Notes under the pieces: generated by a model
What the model saw: only the letters and a program-made list of their open reading frames with translations
Told to the model about the DNA's origin: nothing
The model's database searches: none
Origin: Pseudomonadota bacterium
GTDB taxonomy: Bacteria > Myxococcota_A > Polyangia > Polyangiales > Polyangiaceae
Length of the DNA stretch: 64,000 nucleotides
NCBI GenBank assembly: GCA_023398955.1
Contig: JAEWRL010000087.1
Location: 62,001-126,000, forward strand
Reading direction: 5' to 3'
Translations under genes and position numbers: made by a program
In this document: one piece after another, positions 9,359 to 18,222 of the stretch
How positions within the stretch are numbered: the stretch's first letter is position 1
Layout: every line of letters starts with the position of its first letter

Positions 9359-10462
9359 TCAGTCGTTACTCGAGGGAACGAAGACGACCTCAAGCCGCCG
9401 ATTCTGGCTGTCGGCACCACGGCTGCCGGGGGTGACGATGGGCTGAGCGCCGTCGACTTGCTCGCTGGCGAGGCGCTTCTTCCCCTCCGGGTCGAGCAGT
9501 TGCCTCGCTTGCTCGAGGAGCGCCACGGCATGTGCGTCGTCTTCCCGCGCGCCTGAGTGCCAGACGAGGAGCAGGGAGAACTCCGGATGAGCGGCGGCGG
9601 TCTCTGCCAACACGGCCAGCTTGCGCTCCGTCTCCGCGCTCAGCACGGATCCATTCGCCGGGTTGCCGAGCAGGACGACGACCCCACGATCGTCGCGATA
9701 CGGGTGCAGCCCCGGTAGCGCGCCCAGGTGGACGAGAAGCGCATCGGCGAGTCCTGCATTGGGCAAGGATCGAGTGGTCGGGCGCCGCGCGAGCGTCAAC
9801 TGGTCCAAGCAGGCGGCACGCAGGTGCCGGCTCGCTTCGATGAGTGCCGCCGCCGCGCTGGACTCCACCCGTGAGAGCTGTTCGTCGATCTCGGTGAGTA
9901 GGCTGCTCGTCTGCTCGTGGCGCTGCTCCCTGATCAGCGTCTCCGAGATACAGAGCAGCTTAGCTTCGGTGAGCAGGGCCCGCGCAGCGGCGCGTCGGGC
10001 GCGTTCCCGTGCGGGGGCGGCCGCAGCGACCGGCTCGAGCGGTTCTTCATCGCGAAGAACCTTTGCCCGCAACTCGAGGTTGCGCGCCTCGGCCTCTAGC
10101 TTTGCTTGCTTTGCCTTGAGCTCCTCCAACTCGCTTTCGAGCTGCTGCTGGCGCTCGGCTGCGCGCGCGGCCGCCAGCTCGGCCCTCGCTTGTCGCGCAA
10201 GGACGAGCGCCTGCCGGTAGCCTACCGTCGCCATCTGGCTCAAGTGGGCTGCGCGCGCGCGGTCACCCGCGTCCCAGGCGCTCATGGCGTCCCCGGCGAG
10301 CTGTTCTGCCTCGGCAAAGGCCTGGGGCGCCGTTGCTCGCGAGTGCTGGACCGCCGGGCTCTCGCGCACCGACTCCATTTGGGTCAGCGTTTCGGGACGC
10401 TGCGCCGCGCCACAGGCAATGAGCAGCACTACGCTAGGAAGCCAATACGTGCGGCGTGCCAT
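9359..10462 (-). CDS. Lipoprotein with coiled coil and OmpA-like C-terminus
   Basis: The N-terminus is a lipoprotein signal (LPSVVLLIACG; lipidated Cys near 18). A long Ala/Arg/Glu/Leu-rich segment (about 70-200) is predicted to be coiled coil. The last about 110 residues look like a reduced OmpA/MotB peptidoglycan-binding fold (VVVLLGNPANGSVLS near 265 and NRRLEVVFVPS at the end). It would tether the outer membrane to the wall or act in envelope stress. Translation is coupled to the preceding gene: the ATG at 10462 shares one base with its TGA. Several canonical OmpA peptidoglycan-contact residues are not obvious. Confidence 0.72.
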   Translation of the reverse strand: MARRTYWLPSVVLLIACGAAQRPETLTQMESVRESPAVQHSRATAPQAFAEAEQLAGDAMSAWDAGDRARAAHLSQMATVGYRQALVLARQARAELAAARAAERQQQLESELEELKAKQAKLEAEARNLELRAKVLRDEEPLEPVAAAAPARERARRAAARALLTEAKLLCISETLIREQRHEQTSSLLTEIDEQLSRVESSAAAALIEASRHLRAACLDQLTLARRPTTRSLPNAGLADALLVHLGALPGLHPYRDDRGVVVLLGNPANGSVLSAETERKLAVLAETAAAHPEFSLLLVWHSGAREDDAHAVALLEQARQLLDPEGKKRLASEQVDGAQPIVTPGSRGADSQNRRLEVVFVPSSND

Positions 10463-10956
10463 CAACGCAGGCTCTCCGTGTTTCGTGCTTCCTCTCGCTG
10501 GAGGGCGCTGCGCGCCCGTCCAACGCGCGCCAGAGTTTCCTCTAGCAGCGCACGGGCCGTCGCGACGCGCTTCTCGAGCTCGATTGCCTCGGTTTGCATG
10601 GCGACGAGGCGTGCTTCGGCCCGAAGGGTTCGCACGAACTGGCGCGCCAGCTCGTGCCAGCGCCGGGAGAGTGCGTCAGCTCTCTCCGCCGCAGCCCGGT
10701 CGTTGCCGTCGCGGGCTGGTGCGGCCTCGCGGGCCGCCTGCGCAGCCTCCAGGAACGGGTGGACGGCGGCCTGCTCGGAAGGGGAGAGCTCACCGAGGTC
10801 GGGGCCAAGCACAGCCGCAGCCAGCTGCGGCTCCTGTGCGGAGGGCTGTCGAGTCGGGGTCTTGGCAGCGGGAGTCGCGATGGCGACGTGCGCCGAGCCG
10901 GCGATTCCTGCAAACATCAGGACTGCCACACGAAAGGGGGACGGGGGCACTGGCAC
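10462..10956 (-). CDS. Exported coiled-coil protein of unknown function
   Basis: From the GTG at 10956 (or 10950) the product starts with a signal-like FRVAVLMFAGIAGSAHVAIA. A Pro/Thr/Gln-rich linker and a helical Ala/Arg/Glu-rich C-terminal half follow, with heptad-like spacing. The open frame extends further upstream, but that would run into the divergent deaminase gene at 11069 and put the signal peptide in the interior, so I prefer the shorter form. Its stop overlaps the start of the OmpA-like lipoprotein gene. The two are probably co-translated and may form a helical envelope complex. Confidence 0.6.
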   Translation of the reverse strand: MPVPPSPFRVAVLMFAGIAGSAHVAIATPAAKTPTRQPSAQEPQLAAAVLGPDLGELSPSEQAAVHPFLEAAQAAREAAPARDGNDRAAAERADALSRRWHELARQFVRTLRAEARLVAMQTEAIELEKRVATARALLEETLARVGRARSALQREEARNTESLR

Positions 10957-11068
10957 CTGCCAACGAAGCCACGGGACCGACGGCAGGTCAAGCGGGCGAT
11001 TCCGAGAGTCGACGAGAGACGCCCACACCACTCGAAGGGACGGCGCGCTCGCGCTATAGACGCCAGTC

Positions 11069-11527
11069 GTGACTACGGATGGGCGCCCCAGGCGCGCGAG
11101 CTGGGACGAGTACTTCATGGCCATCGCTCGGGAGGTCGCCACGCGATCGACGTGCTCGAGAAAGCACGTCGGAGCGGTCATCGTGCGTGACCGGATGATC
11201 CTGACGACGGGCTACAATGGGTCGTTGCGGGGCCTGCCTCACTGCGACGAAGCGGGGCACATGATGGAGGATGGGCACTGTGTGCGCACCGTCCATGCCG
11301 AAGCAAACGCCCTCGTACAGGCAGCGAGGAACGGGGTCCGGGTCGATCGGGCGGACATCTACGTGACGGCGTCCCCCTGTTTCGGCTGCTTCAAGCTTGT
11401 CGCGAACGCAGGCCTGCAGCGCATCGTCTTTGGCGAATTCTACCGGGATGAGAGGATCTTCGAACTGAGCCGTGCGCTCGGAATCGAGCTGGTGCATCTC
11501 CCAGTGCCTGAGGTCAGCGGGGAGTGA
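11069..11527 (+). CDS. Deoxycytidylate deaminase family protein (ComEB-like)
   Basis: The 152-residue enzyme has the zinc-dependent deaminase signature: HAEANAL (catalytic Glu and first ligand) and PCFGC (second and third ligands). An N-terminal WDEYFMAIA segment and the CSRKHVGAVIVRD motif are typical of dCMP deaminases. These convert dCMP to dUMP and feed dTMP synthesis. The start is a GTG at 11069. It is divergent from the envelope pair to its left and converges on rpmB. ComEB-type proteins are close relatives; the competence link is not implied here. Confidence 0.88.
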   Translation: MTTDGRPRRASWDEYFMAIAREVATRSTCSRKHVGAVIVRDRMILTTGYNGSLRGLPHCDEAGHMMEDGHCVRTVHAEANALVQAARNGVRVDRADIYVTASPCFGCFKLVANAGLQRIVFGEFYRDERIFELSRALGIELVHLPVPEVSGE

Positions 11528-11624
11528 CCCACACACCCGAGCGAAGCGGCGCTAGACCCCGAACAAAACACAAACGACCCAATCCCGCTACCGGAACTGG
11601 GCCGCTGCTCGCGCAGGGGGAGCG

Positions 11625-11852
11625 TCAGCTAGCGTCGTAGTTGCAGCGCTTCGCGTACTCGAGAAGCCCCATCTTGTCGATGCTGCGGAGATCGCGAGTG
11701 GTCAGCTTCAAGGCGATGAATCGGTTGAGCTCGGGCACCCACAGACGCTTGCGCTGGACATTCACCTTTTGCCAGCGGCCGGTCTTGACGTTCGAGTGGG
11801 AGACGTTGTTGGCGCGCATGCGGCGCTTCCCGGTGAGATCGCTTCGTGCCAT
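11625..11852 (-). CDS. rpmB: 50S ribosomal protein L28
   Basis: The 75-residue basic protein has the L28 pattern: MARSDLTGKRRMRANNVSHS, then RWQKVNVQ, RLWVPELNRFIALKLTTRDLRSIDKMG. It is a structural component of the large subunit. The N-terminal zinc-type CxxC of some L28 proteins is absent, so this is the C-minus form. The ATG at 11852 matches the family start; an upstream ATG would add ten basic residues. Its upstream region contains a 20-bp tandem repeat. Confidence 0.93.
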   Translation of the reverse strand: MARSDLTGKRRMRANNVSHSNVKTGRWQKVNVQRKRLWVPELNRFIALKLTTRDLRSIDKMGLLEYAKRCNYDAS

Positions 11853-11933
11853 GAGAGGGCGGGAACGTAATCGAAGAGCCACAGGCGTTCAAGGACGAAA
11901 CACACGGTTCCGCGCTTTTTGTCGTCTGCCCAG

Positions 11934-12032
11934 CTGGCTTTTCGGGGGCTTGCTGGGCTTTTCGGGGGCTTGCTGGGCTTTTTGGGGGCCTGCTGGGCTT
12001 TTCGGGGGCCTGCTGGGCTTTTCGGGGGTCCA
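11934..12032. repeat. 20-bp tandem repeat, about five copies
   Basis: The unit CTGGGCTTTTCGGGGGCTTG recurs at a strict 20-bp period with few changes: the first copy is one base short, the third has TTTTT, and later copies have GCCTG. It lies between the start of rpmB and the 3' end of the N-formylglutamate amidohydrolase gene, both on the minus strand. It is therefore in the rpmB upstream region. There are no spacers. Confidence 0.95.
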
Positions 12033-12050
12033 GCCAAGCGGGCGTGCGGA

Positions 12051-12881
12051 TTACGGAGTCACCTCCGCTAGCGCGGCTACCAGTTCCCGGCAGAGCTGTC
12101 GCGTCTCGTCGAACCCGCTCGTTTTCGAGAGCGCAGTCTCATTCATGTAGAGGCGCCGCGAGAGCTCCACCTGGATCGCATGCACCCCGTGGCGGGGTCT
12201 GCCGTAGTGGCCGGTCGAGAACCCGCCGCTGTAGGGGTTGTCGTGGGCGAGGCTCAGGCCACGCGCCTGGGCGAGGCGCTCCGTCGTGCGAATGACGGCA
12301 GCGCTGGCAGTCGTCCTCTGCCGAGTACCCGGAACCACATCGGCCCGCACCGACGTCACCCCGGCCCGACTCGACTTCCCGACGCTGGGCATCGAATGGG
12401 CACAGAGCAAGATCGCATACCCGAAGCGGGCACGCTTTCGTTCGATGAGCCCTTTCAGAGCCGCGTGATAGGGATCGTAGAAGTCATGCAGTCGGCGTTC
12501 GAGCTCCGAGTAAGGCAAGGGGCCATCGACGAGGGCTGCCGTGCCATCTGTCGTGGAGCGCCAGATGAGGCCGTGGGGATTGGCGCGTCCGGCTCCCCCG
12601 CGCACAGTGAGGGCGTCGACCTCGGCGCGACCCCGGTTGAGGTCACAGACGTAGCGACTCGCATGGGCAACGAGCAGCGTTGCCCCGAGCGCGGGCGCGT
12701 CCGCGTACAGCTGATCCACATAGAGGTCCGCGTCGCGTCCCATCGCCTGTCCGGAGGCGGCCAACGTGGCGAGAGTCTCGGGATCCACATACAGCCCCGC
12801 GTGAGGAACCTCAACGATCAGCGGGCACTCCCCTGCCTCGGGTTCGAACACGGAAAAGGGGCCCACCGCGCCAGGATACAC
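12051..12881 (-). CDS. N-formylglutamate amidohydrolase family protein
   Basis: The 276-residue protein has the family features: the N-terminal LIVEVPHAGLYV, the metal-site region VAHASRYVCDLNR, the ILLCAHSMPSVG motif and the C-terminal GVHAIQVELSRRLYMNE. The family removes formate from N-formylglutamate at the end of one histidine degradation route, and includes broader amidohydrolases. No other hut gene is near, so the real substrate is uncertain. It lies 17 bases downstream of xerD on the same strand. Confidence 0.85.
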   Translation of the reverse strand: MYPGAVGPFSVFEPEAGECPLIVEVPHAGLYVDPETLATLAASGQAMGRDADLYVDQLYADAPALGATLLVAHASRYVCDLNRGRAEVDALTVRGGAGRANPHGLIWRSTTDGTAALVDGPLPYSELERRLHDFYDPYHAALKGLIERKRARFGYAILLCAHSMPSVGKSSRAGVTSVRADVVPGTRQRTTASAAVIRTTERLAQARGLSLAHDNPYSGGFSTGHYGRPRHGVHAIQVELSRRLYMNETALSKTSGFDETRQLCRELVAALAEVTP

Positions 12882-12898
12882 CGACGCGCCGCCAGACC

Positions 12899-13810
12899 CT
12901 AGCCGCGTGGATGGGAGAGCCGGTGGGCTCGACGGACATGCTCTTGGGTTACGTGGGTGTAAATCTCCGTGGTGGTGATGTCGGCGTGTCCCAGCATCGC
13001 CTGAACGCTGCGCAAATCTGCCCCGCCAGCCAGGAGGTGCGTAGCAAAGGAATGGCGCAGCTGGTGCGGGTGAACGGCTGTCCGGAGTCCGGCCCCTGCG
13101 GCATAGCGCCGAACAATCTTCCAGAACGCCTGGCGGGTCAGGGCGCCGCCGCGCGGTGATTGGAAGAGGAGCGGCTCCCCGGCACGAGGCGCCGCCTTCG
13201 CTCGCCGCGCCGGGGCCGCCTCTCGGGCACGAAGGTAAGCTTGCAGGTGGTCGAGGGCGAGCTCGCCAAGTGGCACGAGCCTGCGTTTGCCTCCCTTCCC
13301 AAAAGCAGCCACGACCCCTCGAGAGAAATCCACGTCACCGATCTTCAGGGAAACCAACTCGCTGACACGCAGTCCCGCGGCGTAGGTCATGCTGAGCATG
13401 GCGCGATCGCGAAGCCCGCGCAGTGTAGCGATGTCGGGAGCCTCCAAGAGGCGACGAGTTTCCTCTTCGGAGAGGGACCGGGGCAAGCGCCGCCCGAACA
13501 TGGGCCGCGCAGCGAGGCGAGTCGGATCCGTCTGCATCTCGCTTTCTGCTACCAGGAACCGAATCCAGCCCCGCAGAGCGGATAGGTGTCGAGCCATGGA
13601 GCGGGCGCCCAGGCTGGAGCGCCCGAGCGCGGCGAGCCAGTTGCTCACGAGCTCATGGCTGATATCGCCTGGAGTCAGGACGGCCTCCTGCTCGGCAAAG
13701 TCGACAAACTTGCGCAGATCGCGCGCGTAGGCTTCGACCGTATGCGCGGATAGGGCGCGTTCGACGCGCAAATGGTCCAGATAGAGGTCTATGAGCGAGT
13801 CCAACGCCAC
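12899..13810 (-). CDS. xerD: Tyrosine recombinase XerC/XerD
   Basis: The 303-residue protein has the SAM-like N-terminal DNA-binding domain (about 1-90). The full catalytic set follows: Arg in GLRVSEL, Lys in GKGGKRR, HxxR in HQLRHSFATHLL, His in GHADI and the nucleophile Tyr in TEIYTHV. It resolves chromosome dimers at dif, and the chromosomal housekeeping context fits that rather than an integrase. XerC and XerD cannot be firmly separated by eye. An insertion of about 15 residues (EAAPARRAKAAP) sits before the LLFQSPRGG motif. Confidence 0.88.
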   Translation of the reverse strand: MALDSLIDLYLDHLRVERALSAHTVEAYARDLRKFVDFAEQEAVLTPGDISHELVSNWLAALGRSSLGARSMARHLSALRGWIRFLVAESEMQTDPTRLAARPMFGRRLPRSLSEEETRRLLEAPDIATLRGLRDRAMLSMTYAAGLRVSELVSLKIGDVDFSRGVVAAFGKGGKRRLVPLGELALDHLQAYLRAREAAPARRAKAAPRAGEPLLFQSPRGGALTRQAFWKIVRRYAAGAGLRTAVHPHQLRHSFATHLLAGGADLRSVQAMLGHADITTTEIYTHVTQEHVRRAHRLSHPRG

Positions 13811-13900
13811 GCCTACAGGGTAGGGCGGAGCACCAGGTTTTGCGAGTTTACCGCGGAGTCAGCTGACTGAACCGTTCCGGCGCGCCTCGGCGTGCCAGCT

Positions 13901-13922
13901 GGTCCATCGAGCATGATGGACC
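13901..13922. other. Perfect hairpin between xerD and trpC
   Basis: GGTCCATC and GATGGACC form an 8-bp stem with a six-base loop. The hairpin sits about 50 bases beyond the trpC stop and about 90 bases ahead of xerD. There is no T tract. It may act as a weak terminator of trpGDC or in a regulatory role. Confidence 0.35.
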
Positions 13923-13972
13923 GAGTCTCGCGGCGGATGGAAAGGCCAATTGTTCTCAGACGGACTGACTGT

Positions 13973-14761
13973 TCAGAGAGTCTGTGCAGCTCGTGCTGCT
14001 CCAGCTGCCTGCAGCATCGCGCGCAGTAGGGCACGCGGATCGTCCTGCCGCATGAGCGCCTCCCCGACGAGGGCCCCGTCGGCGCGCGACGTGGCCACCT
14101 CGGTGACGTCCTCCGGTGATGCGAGGCCCGAAAGGTGAAGAGCAACGATGGGCTCGGGAAGCGCATGCAGGACCTTCGTGGCCCGGGCCCTATTCATGGT
14201 CAACGTGTCCAAGTCCCGAGCATTGACTCCCACGACTTCGGCTCCTGCCTCAAGGGCCGCTGTCGCCTCCGTGGCGGTCGTCACCTCGACGACGGGCACC
14301 AGGTCCCGCGCCCTCGCGGCAAGGATGAGGCGCCTGAGCACAGTCATCTCGAGGCATCGCACGATGAGGAGCGCCGCATCCGCGCCCCAGGCTCGGGCGG
14401 CATCCAGCTGTGTCTCGTCGATGATGAAATCCTTGCACAGGAGCGGCGACTGCGAAGTTGCGCGGGCGGTCTCCAGGTCGCGGTAGCTGCCACCAAAGAA
14501 AGGGGTATCAGTGAGCACGCTGATCAGCGCGACGCCCTCTTCGGAGTAGCGAGCCGCCCGTTCAGCCACCGAGAGTCTCGTCGACAGCTCGCCCGCCGAC
14601 GGGCTCCTGCGCTTGATCTCCGCGAGGAGGTGGAGCGGTTGCCCCGGCCCACGCTTCAGCGCGACGGGGCGGCGAGGCGGAGGCGTAGGGAGACGCTGGC
14701 CGCGCAGCTCGCGAACGTGCTCGCGCTTGCTATCGAGGATGCGATCGAGCAGTCCGGTCAT
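13973..14761 (-). CDS. trpC: Indole-3-glycerol-phosphate synthase
   Basis: The 262-residue TIM-barrel enzyme closes the indole ring from CdRP. Visible motifs are LLAEIKRRSPSAGEL (catalytic Lys), VLTDTPFFGGSY, LLCKDFIIDE (second Lys), the EAGAEVVGVNARDLDTL strand and the phosphate-binding SGLASPEDV and GALVGEALMR. The ATG overlaps the trpD stop by four bases (ATGA). It is the last gene of trpGDC. Confidence 0.95.
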   Translation of the reverse strand: MTGLLDRILDSKREHVRELRGQRLPTPPPRRPVALKRGPGQPLHLLAEIKRRSPSAGELSTRLSVAERAARYSEEGVALISVLTDTPFFGGSYRDLETARATSQSPLLCKDFIIDETQLDAARAWGADAALLIVRCLEMTVLRRLILAARARDLVPVVEVTTATEATAALEAGAEVVGVNARDLDTLTMNRARATKVLHALPEPIVALHLSGLASPEDVTEVATSRADGALVGEALMRQDDPRALLRAMLQAAGAARAAQTL

Positions 14762-15816
14762 GGTTGTCGCGAGACCCTCGAGACGCTGCGCGCCTCCGCG
14801 GCGCTCCGCCAGCGCTCTAGGACGCCCGTGACCGCTCCCGAGTGCAGGAGCTCGCGGACGTGATCGGCAGCGGCCTTTGGAGCGAGTTCCCGCACGACCA
14901 CAAGAGCTGCTGCCGCGTTGAGAATGACGGCATCTGCTGCCGGGTGCGGGTCCCCCCTCAGGATCGTCAGGAGTGCTCGCGCGTTCCAGCTGCTGTCCCC
15001 GCCGTTTATCGCGCCTGGGGGGCTGCGGCTCAGGCCGAAATCCTCGGGGGCGACGCTGAAGCTTCGAATAGTTCCGTCCGAGAGCTCCGTTACCTCGGTC
15101 TCGCTGAACGGACTCACCTCGTCGAGGCCATCGCGCCCGTGTACCACCCAGGCGCGCCGGCAGCCGAGTCCGCGTAGCGCTTCGGCGAAGATCCGGCGCA
15201 TCTTGTCGTCGTAAGAACCGAGAAGCTGATGGGTGGCTCCGGCTGGGTTACAGAGCGGGCCCAGGGCGTTGAAGAGCGTGCGGATACCCAGCTCCTTGCG
15301 TGCCTGCGCGGCGTGGCGCATCGCTGGGTGGTGTCGGGGCGCCATGAGGAAGCCGATGCCTACGTCCTTCAGAACGTCGCCAGCGCTGGTCGGATCCAGA
15401 TCAATGGGAATACCGAGCGCCTCGAGCACGTCGGCGCTGCCAGCTCTACTCGACACTGCCCGATTACCGTGCTTGGCGACTGGAATGCCCGCCGCTGCCA
15501 CGATTACGGCGGCGGCGGTCGAGAGATTCAGTGACCCTTGTCCGTCACCCCCCGTGCCGCAGGTGTCGACCACCACGGGCAATTCATGCTTGACGGGGAT
15601 CATCGCTTCTCGCATCACGCTCGCCGCAGCGGCTATGGTCTGCGCTTTATCGGGCTGCATGCGCAGGGCCACGGCGAGTCCTGCTACCTGCACGGGCGTC
15701 CATGCACCGGCCAGGACGGCGGCCAAGGCCTCTTTGACGGCCGTTGGATCAGCCCCCGAAGGCGCGCTGAGGCGGTGGAAGAGATCCGCGAAGCGGGGAG
15801 ATTGCAGCTCGGTCAT
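14758..15816 (-). CDS. trpD: Anthranilate phosphoribosyltransferase
   Basis: The 352-residue enzyme transfers phosphoribose to anthranilate. Signature segments are DTCGTGGDG (PRPP loop), NLSTAAAVIVAAAG, KHGNRAVSSRAGSADVLEALG, and the anthranilate-site NALGPLCNPAG. Its start overlaps the trpG stop and its stop overlaps the trpC start, each as ATGA, so the three are translationally coupled. Length is normal for the family. Confidence 0.96.
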   Translation of the reverse strand: MTELQSPRFADLFHRLSAPSGADPTAVKEALAAVLAGAWTPVQVAGLAVALRMQPDKAQTIAAAASVMREAMIPVKHELPVVVDTCGTGGDGQGSLNLSTAAAVIVAAAGIPVAKHGNRAVSSRAGSADVLEALGIPIDLDPTSAGDVLKDVGIGFLMAPRHHPAMRHAAQARKELGIRTLFNALGPLCNPAGATHQLLGSYDDKMRRIFAEALRGLGCRRAWVVHGRDGLDEVSPFSETEVTELSDGTIRSFSVAPEDFGLSRSPPGAINGGDSSWNARALLTILRGDPHPAADAVILNAAAALVVVRELAPKAAADHVRELLHSGAVTGVLERWRSAAEARSVSRVSRQP

Positions 15817-16388
15817 AGCGACTTCAACCAGTTCTCGATGATGCCCATCCCATGCATCGTGAGGAACGACTCGGGATGGAACTGGAGCCCGTAGACAGGT
15901 AGGGCCTCATGCTGCATCGCCATGATTTCCCCGGTGCTCGCCCTTGCGGTCACCCTCAAACACTCGGGCAGCGTGCGCGGATCGACGACGAGCGAATGGT
16001 AGCGTGTCGCTTGGAAAGGGGAGGGAATGGACGAGAAGATGCCCGTACCGTCATGCTCGATCTGCGAGGTCTTGCCGTGCATGAGGTGCGGCGCGCGGAT
16101 CACGTCACCGCCAAACGCCTGACCAATGGACTGGTGTCCCAAGCACACGCCAAGCAGCGGGATGCTATCCCCCAGCTCCCGGATGACCTGCAACGTGACG
16201 CCAGCATCGTCCGGCGTCCCTGGCCCCGGGGAGAGGAGGACACCGTGGGGCTGGCGGCTCACGACTTCAGCTACTGTGATGCGGTCGTTCAGGTGAACGT
16301 CGCACTCGGCGCCCAGCGTGAGCAGGTACTGGACGAGGTTGTAGGTGAACGAGTCATAGTTGTCGATCACCAAAACCCGGCGCTTCAC
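15813..16388 (-). CDS. trpG: Anthranilate synthase component II (glutamine amidotransferase)
   Basis: The 191-residue class I amidotransferase starts at the GTG at 16388, giving the usual VLVIDNYDSFTYN N-terminus. It has LSPGPGTPDDAG, the nucleophile GVCLGHQSIGQ and the His/Glu pair in LQFHPES. It supplies ammonia to the TrpE synthase subunit, which is not encoded upstream or elsewhere in this window. It may also serve as PabA. It heads trpGDC and diverges from the PilZ gene. Confidence 0.94.
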   Translation of the reverse strand: MKRRVLVIDNYDSFTYNLVQYLLTLGAECDVHLNDRITVAEVVSRQPHGVLLSPGPGTPDDAGVTLQVIRELGDSIPLLGVCLGHQSIGQAFGGDVIRAPHLMHGKTSQIEHDGTGIFSSIPSPFQATRYHSLVVDPRTLPECLRVTARASTGEIMAMQHEALPVYGLQFHPESFLTMHGMGIIENWLKSL

Positions 16389-16558
16389 GCGCCGAGCGTT
16401 GCACTGGGGTGAGGCGTGGTCAATCCTCCCCGACCAGGATGCCGCATCGTTGGCATTGCGCCGCGCTCTTACCCTTCGATTCCCGCCACGCTCCGGTAGC
16501 CTCGCCAATCGCTTCCGAAATTTCGCGCCCCGCAGCGGGCCCCGGTACGATCGCCATC

Positions 16559-16867
16559 ATGTTGGAACGTCGTCGCTCTCCACGTCAGCCCACGGACATC
16601 TTCTTCAATAAGTACCTCGACGGTCATCCGTATCTTTGTCGCGCTCTTGAGGTGTCGAAGAGCGGCATCTTGGCTCAGACTCACATAGAGCCTGAGCGGC
16701 AGGCCGGCGCGTTTCCTGTGGAGATTCGGTTTCCAGGGCAGGAGCGGAGCCTTTGGCTTTGGGGCCGCTCCGTACGGCGCGGCAAGTCGCGGCAGGCCAT
16801 CGAGTTCGTCGGTGTCCGCCGGCAGGAGCTAGAGCGCATCGAGCAGGCATTGCAGCCGACCGGTTGA
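16559..16867 (+). CDS. Small PilZ-domain protein
   Basis: The 102-residue protein is a single PilZ module. It has the arginine cluster LERRRSPRQP at the N-terminus and EVSKSGIL in place of the second c-di-GMP motif (D/NxSxxG). PilZ proteins bind c-di-GMP and regulate motility, exopolysaccharide or development. The second motif keeps Ser and Gly but its first position is Val, so binding is plausible but unproven. The ATG at 16559 is chosen because it starts right before the Arg motif; the frame extends upstream without domain content. Confidence 0.78.
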   Translation: MLERRRSPRQPTDIFFNKYLDGHPYLCRALEVSKSGILAQTHIEPERQAGAFPVEIRFPGQERSLWLWGRSVRRGKSRQAIEFVGVRRQELERIEQALQPTG

Positions 16868-17121
16868 CTCGTTGGTGTCCGAGTGTTCGGGTGCGCGAGG
16901 TGCGATCTCCATTCCACTGCTAACGCAATATGTTGACTTGGATGCTTTGTTGAGGCTCTATCGTCAGCTCGTAGCCAGGTTTGGGTCCATTCAGTTCTCC
17001 AGATCAGCATCTGGGCCATCTCTTCGCGCTTGCCGGGGCGAAAGTTGCCCGGTAGTGTGCCCGCCAGCTTCCGGGTACCACCGGCATGGCCGGCTGACCT
17101 AGCCCCCGGGGGCTCTGCCCA

Positions 17122-18222
17122 ATGGCCGACGAACGCAAGCCCAAGATTGATCTAAAGTCACGCCTCGGTCGGAAGACGGTGAGCTCCCCAAGCGGGCCAT
17201 CCATCCCGCCACCCGTGGGTGTGTCTCGTTCCAGTATTCCTGTTCCTCCATTTGCGGCTCAGCCGAGTGCGCGGAAGGTCGACGTCAACGATCCCTATTC
17301 GGCCGTTCAGGCGAGTGTGGCCCCGCCTCAGCCGCAGGCCATTAGGGTCGAGATGGGTGAGGAGGTCATCCAGGCGCAGAAAAAGGCGCGCGGAAAGATG
17401 ATAGCCGCGGCCGCCGTGACGGCGCTCGTCGGAGGAATCATCGGGTTTGCCGTCGGTGGTGGCAGCGAGCGTTCGAAGACGGCCGAGGTTGCCATTCAAG
17501 GCGCCCGTGACCTGGCGCAGGAAATCGACAAGGCCAACGCTGTCGCCGAGGAGATCGCCGAGGTGCTCAAATCGGCGCAGTCGAAGCTGGCGAAGGGCGA
17601 ATTTCCGGAGGCGGAGGTTTCGAAGCTTGGTGGCCTCCGGATCCCGTTCGAGGGCATCAACCTGACGGGCAAGGGTATTGGTCGTTTCAAGGGTCAGCTT
17701 GTCAGCGCCCTCATCGACTACACGGCCGCCGTGGAAACCGCCAACGACCAGAAGGAGAAGGTGCAGCGTATCCTGTCGGGCAGCAAGAAGGCCATCGAGG
17801 AGATGCTGAGCCAGAAGGATGACCCGACGGTGCGGTGGTCCGTCTATGTTACGCAGGGCCCGTATGGTCCCTGGGCGAACATGCAGCCACTGCCGAAGCC
17901 GTTCCCGGTCAAGAAGAAGGGGGACGACAAATACAAGTGGCCTGACGAGTTCGAGATCAAGGAAGGCAATCAGACCCACAAGCTCTCGCTCTACCAGCGC
18001 GGCACCCCCACCGGTGAATCAGCACTCATTCCCGTGGCTCCCACCACGCATGATCTCGTCTGCCCGTCGGACACTCTCTTCAAGCTGGCGCGTGAGCTGC
18101 GCGAGCTACAGACCTCTATTCGTGGTGAGAGTAGTCAGATGCCCGACGAAGAGTCGGCCGGAGTGTTGAAGAGCGGTCAGGTCATCATCGAGATGCTCAA
18201 AGGCATCGGTCAAGGCGGCTGA
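17122..18222 (+). CDS. Single-pass membrane protein of unknown function
   Basis: The 366-residue protein has a cytoplasmic Pro/Ser-rich N-terminus. One clear transmembrane segment (MIAAAAVTALVGGIIGFAVG, about 93-112) follows. The outer part of about 250 residues has an Ala/Glu/Lys-rich helical region (about 118-180) and a mixed alpha/beta C-terminal domain (YVTQGPYGPWANMQPLPKPF and on). Codon use matches the neighbours. I do not recognise the family, but the length and regular composition make it a confident gene. It is followed by intron debris. Confidence 0.82.
   Translation: MADERKPKIDLKSRLGRKTVSSPSGPSIPPPVGVSRSSIPVPPFAAQPSARKVDVNDPYSAVQASVAPPQPQAIRVEMGEEVIQAQKKARGKMIAAAAVTALVGGIIGFAVGGGSERSKTAEVAIQGARDLAQEIDKANAVAEEIAEVLKSAQSKLAKGEFPEAEVSKLGGLRIPFEGINLTGKGIGRFKGQLVSALIDYTAAVETANDQKEKVQRILSGSKKAIEEMLSQKDDPTVRWSVYVTQGPYGPWANMQPLPKPFPVKKKGDDKYKWPDEFEIKEGNQTHKLSLYQRGTPTGESALIPVAPTTHDLVCPSDTLFKLARELRELQTSIRGESSQMPDEESAGVLKSGQVIIEMLKGIGQGG

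Noticed and set aside
10106..11059. Plus-strand frame of 317 codons
   Set aside because: Antisense to two coupled envelope genes whose signal sequences and spacing are convincing.
11934..12032. CRISPR array
   Set aside because: Units are adjacent with no unique spacers.
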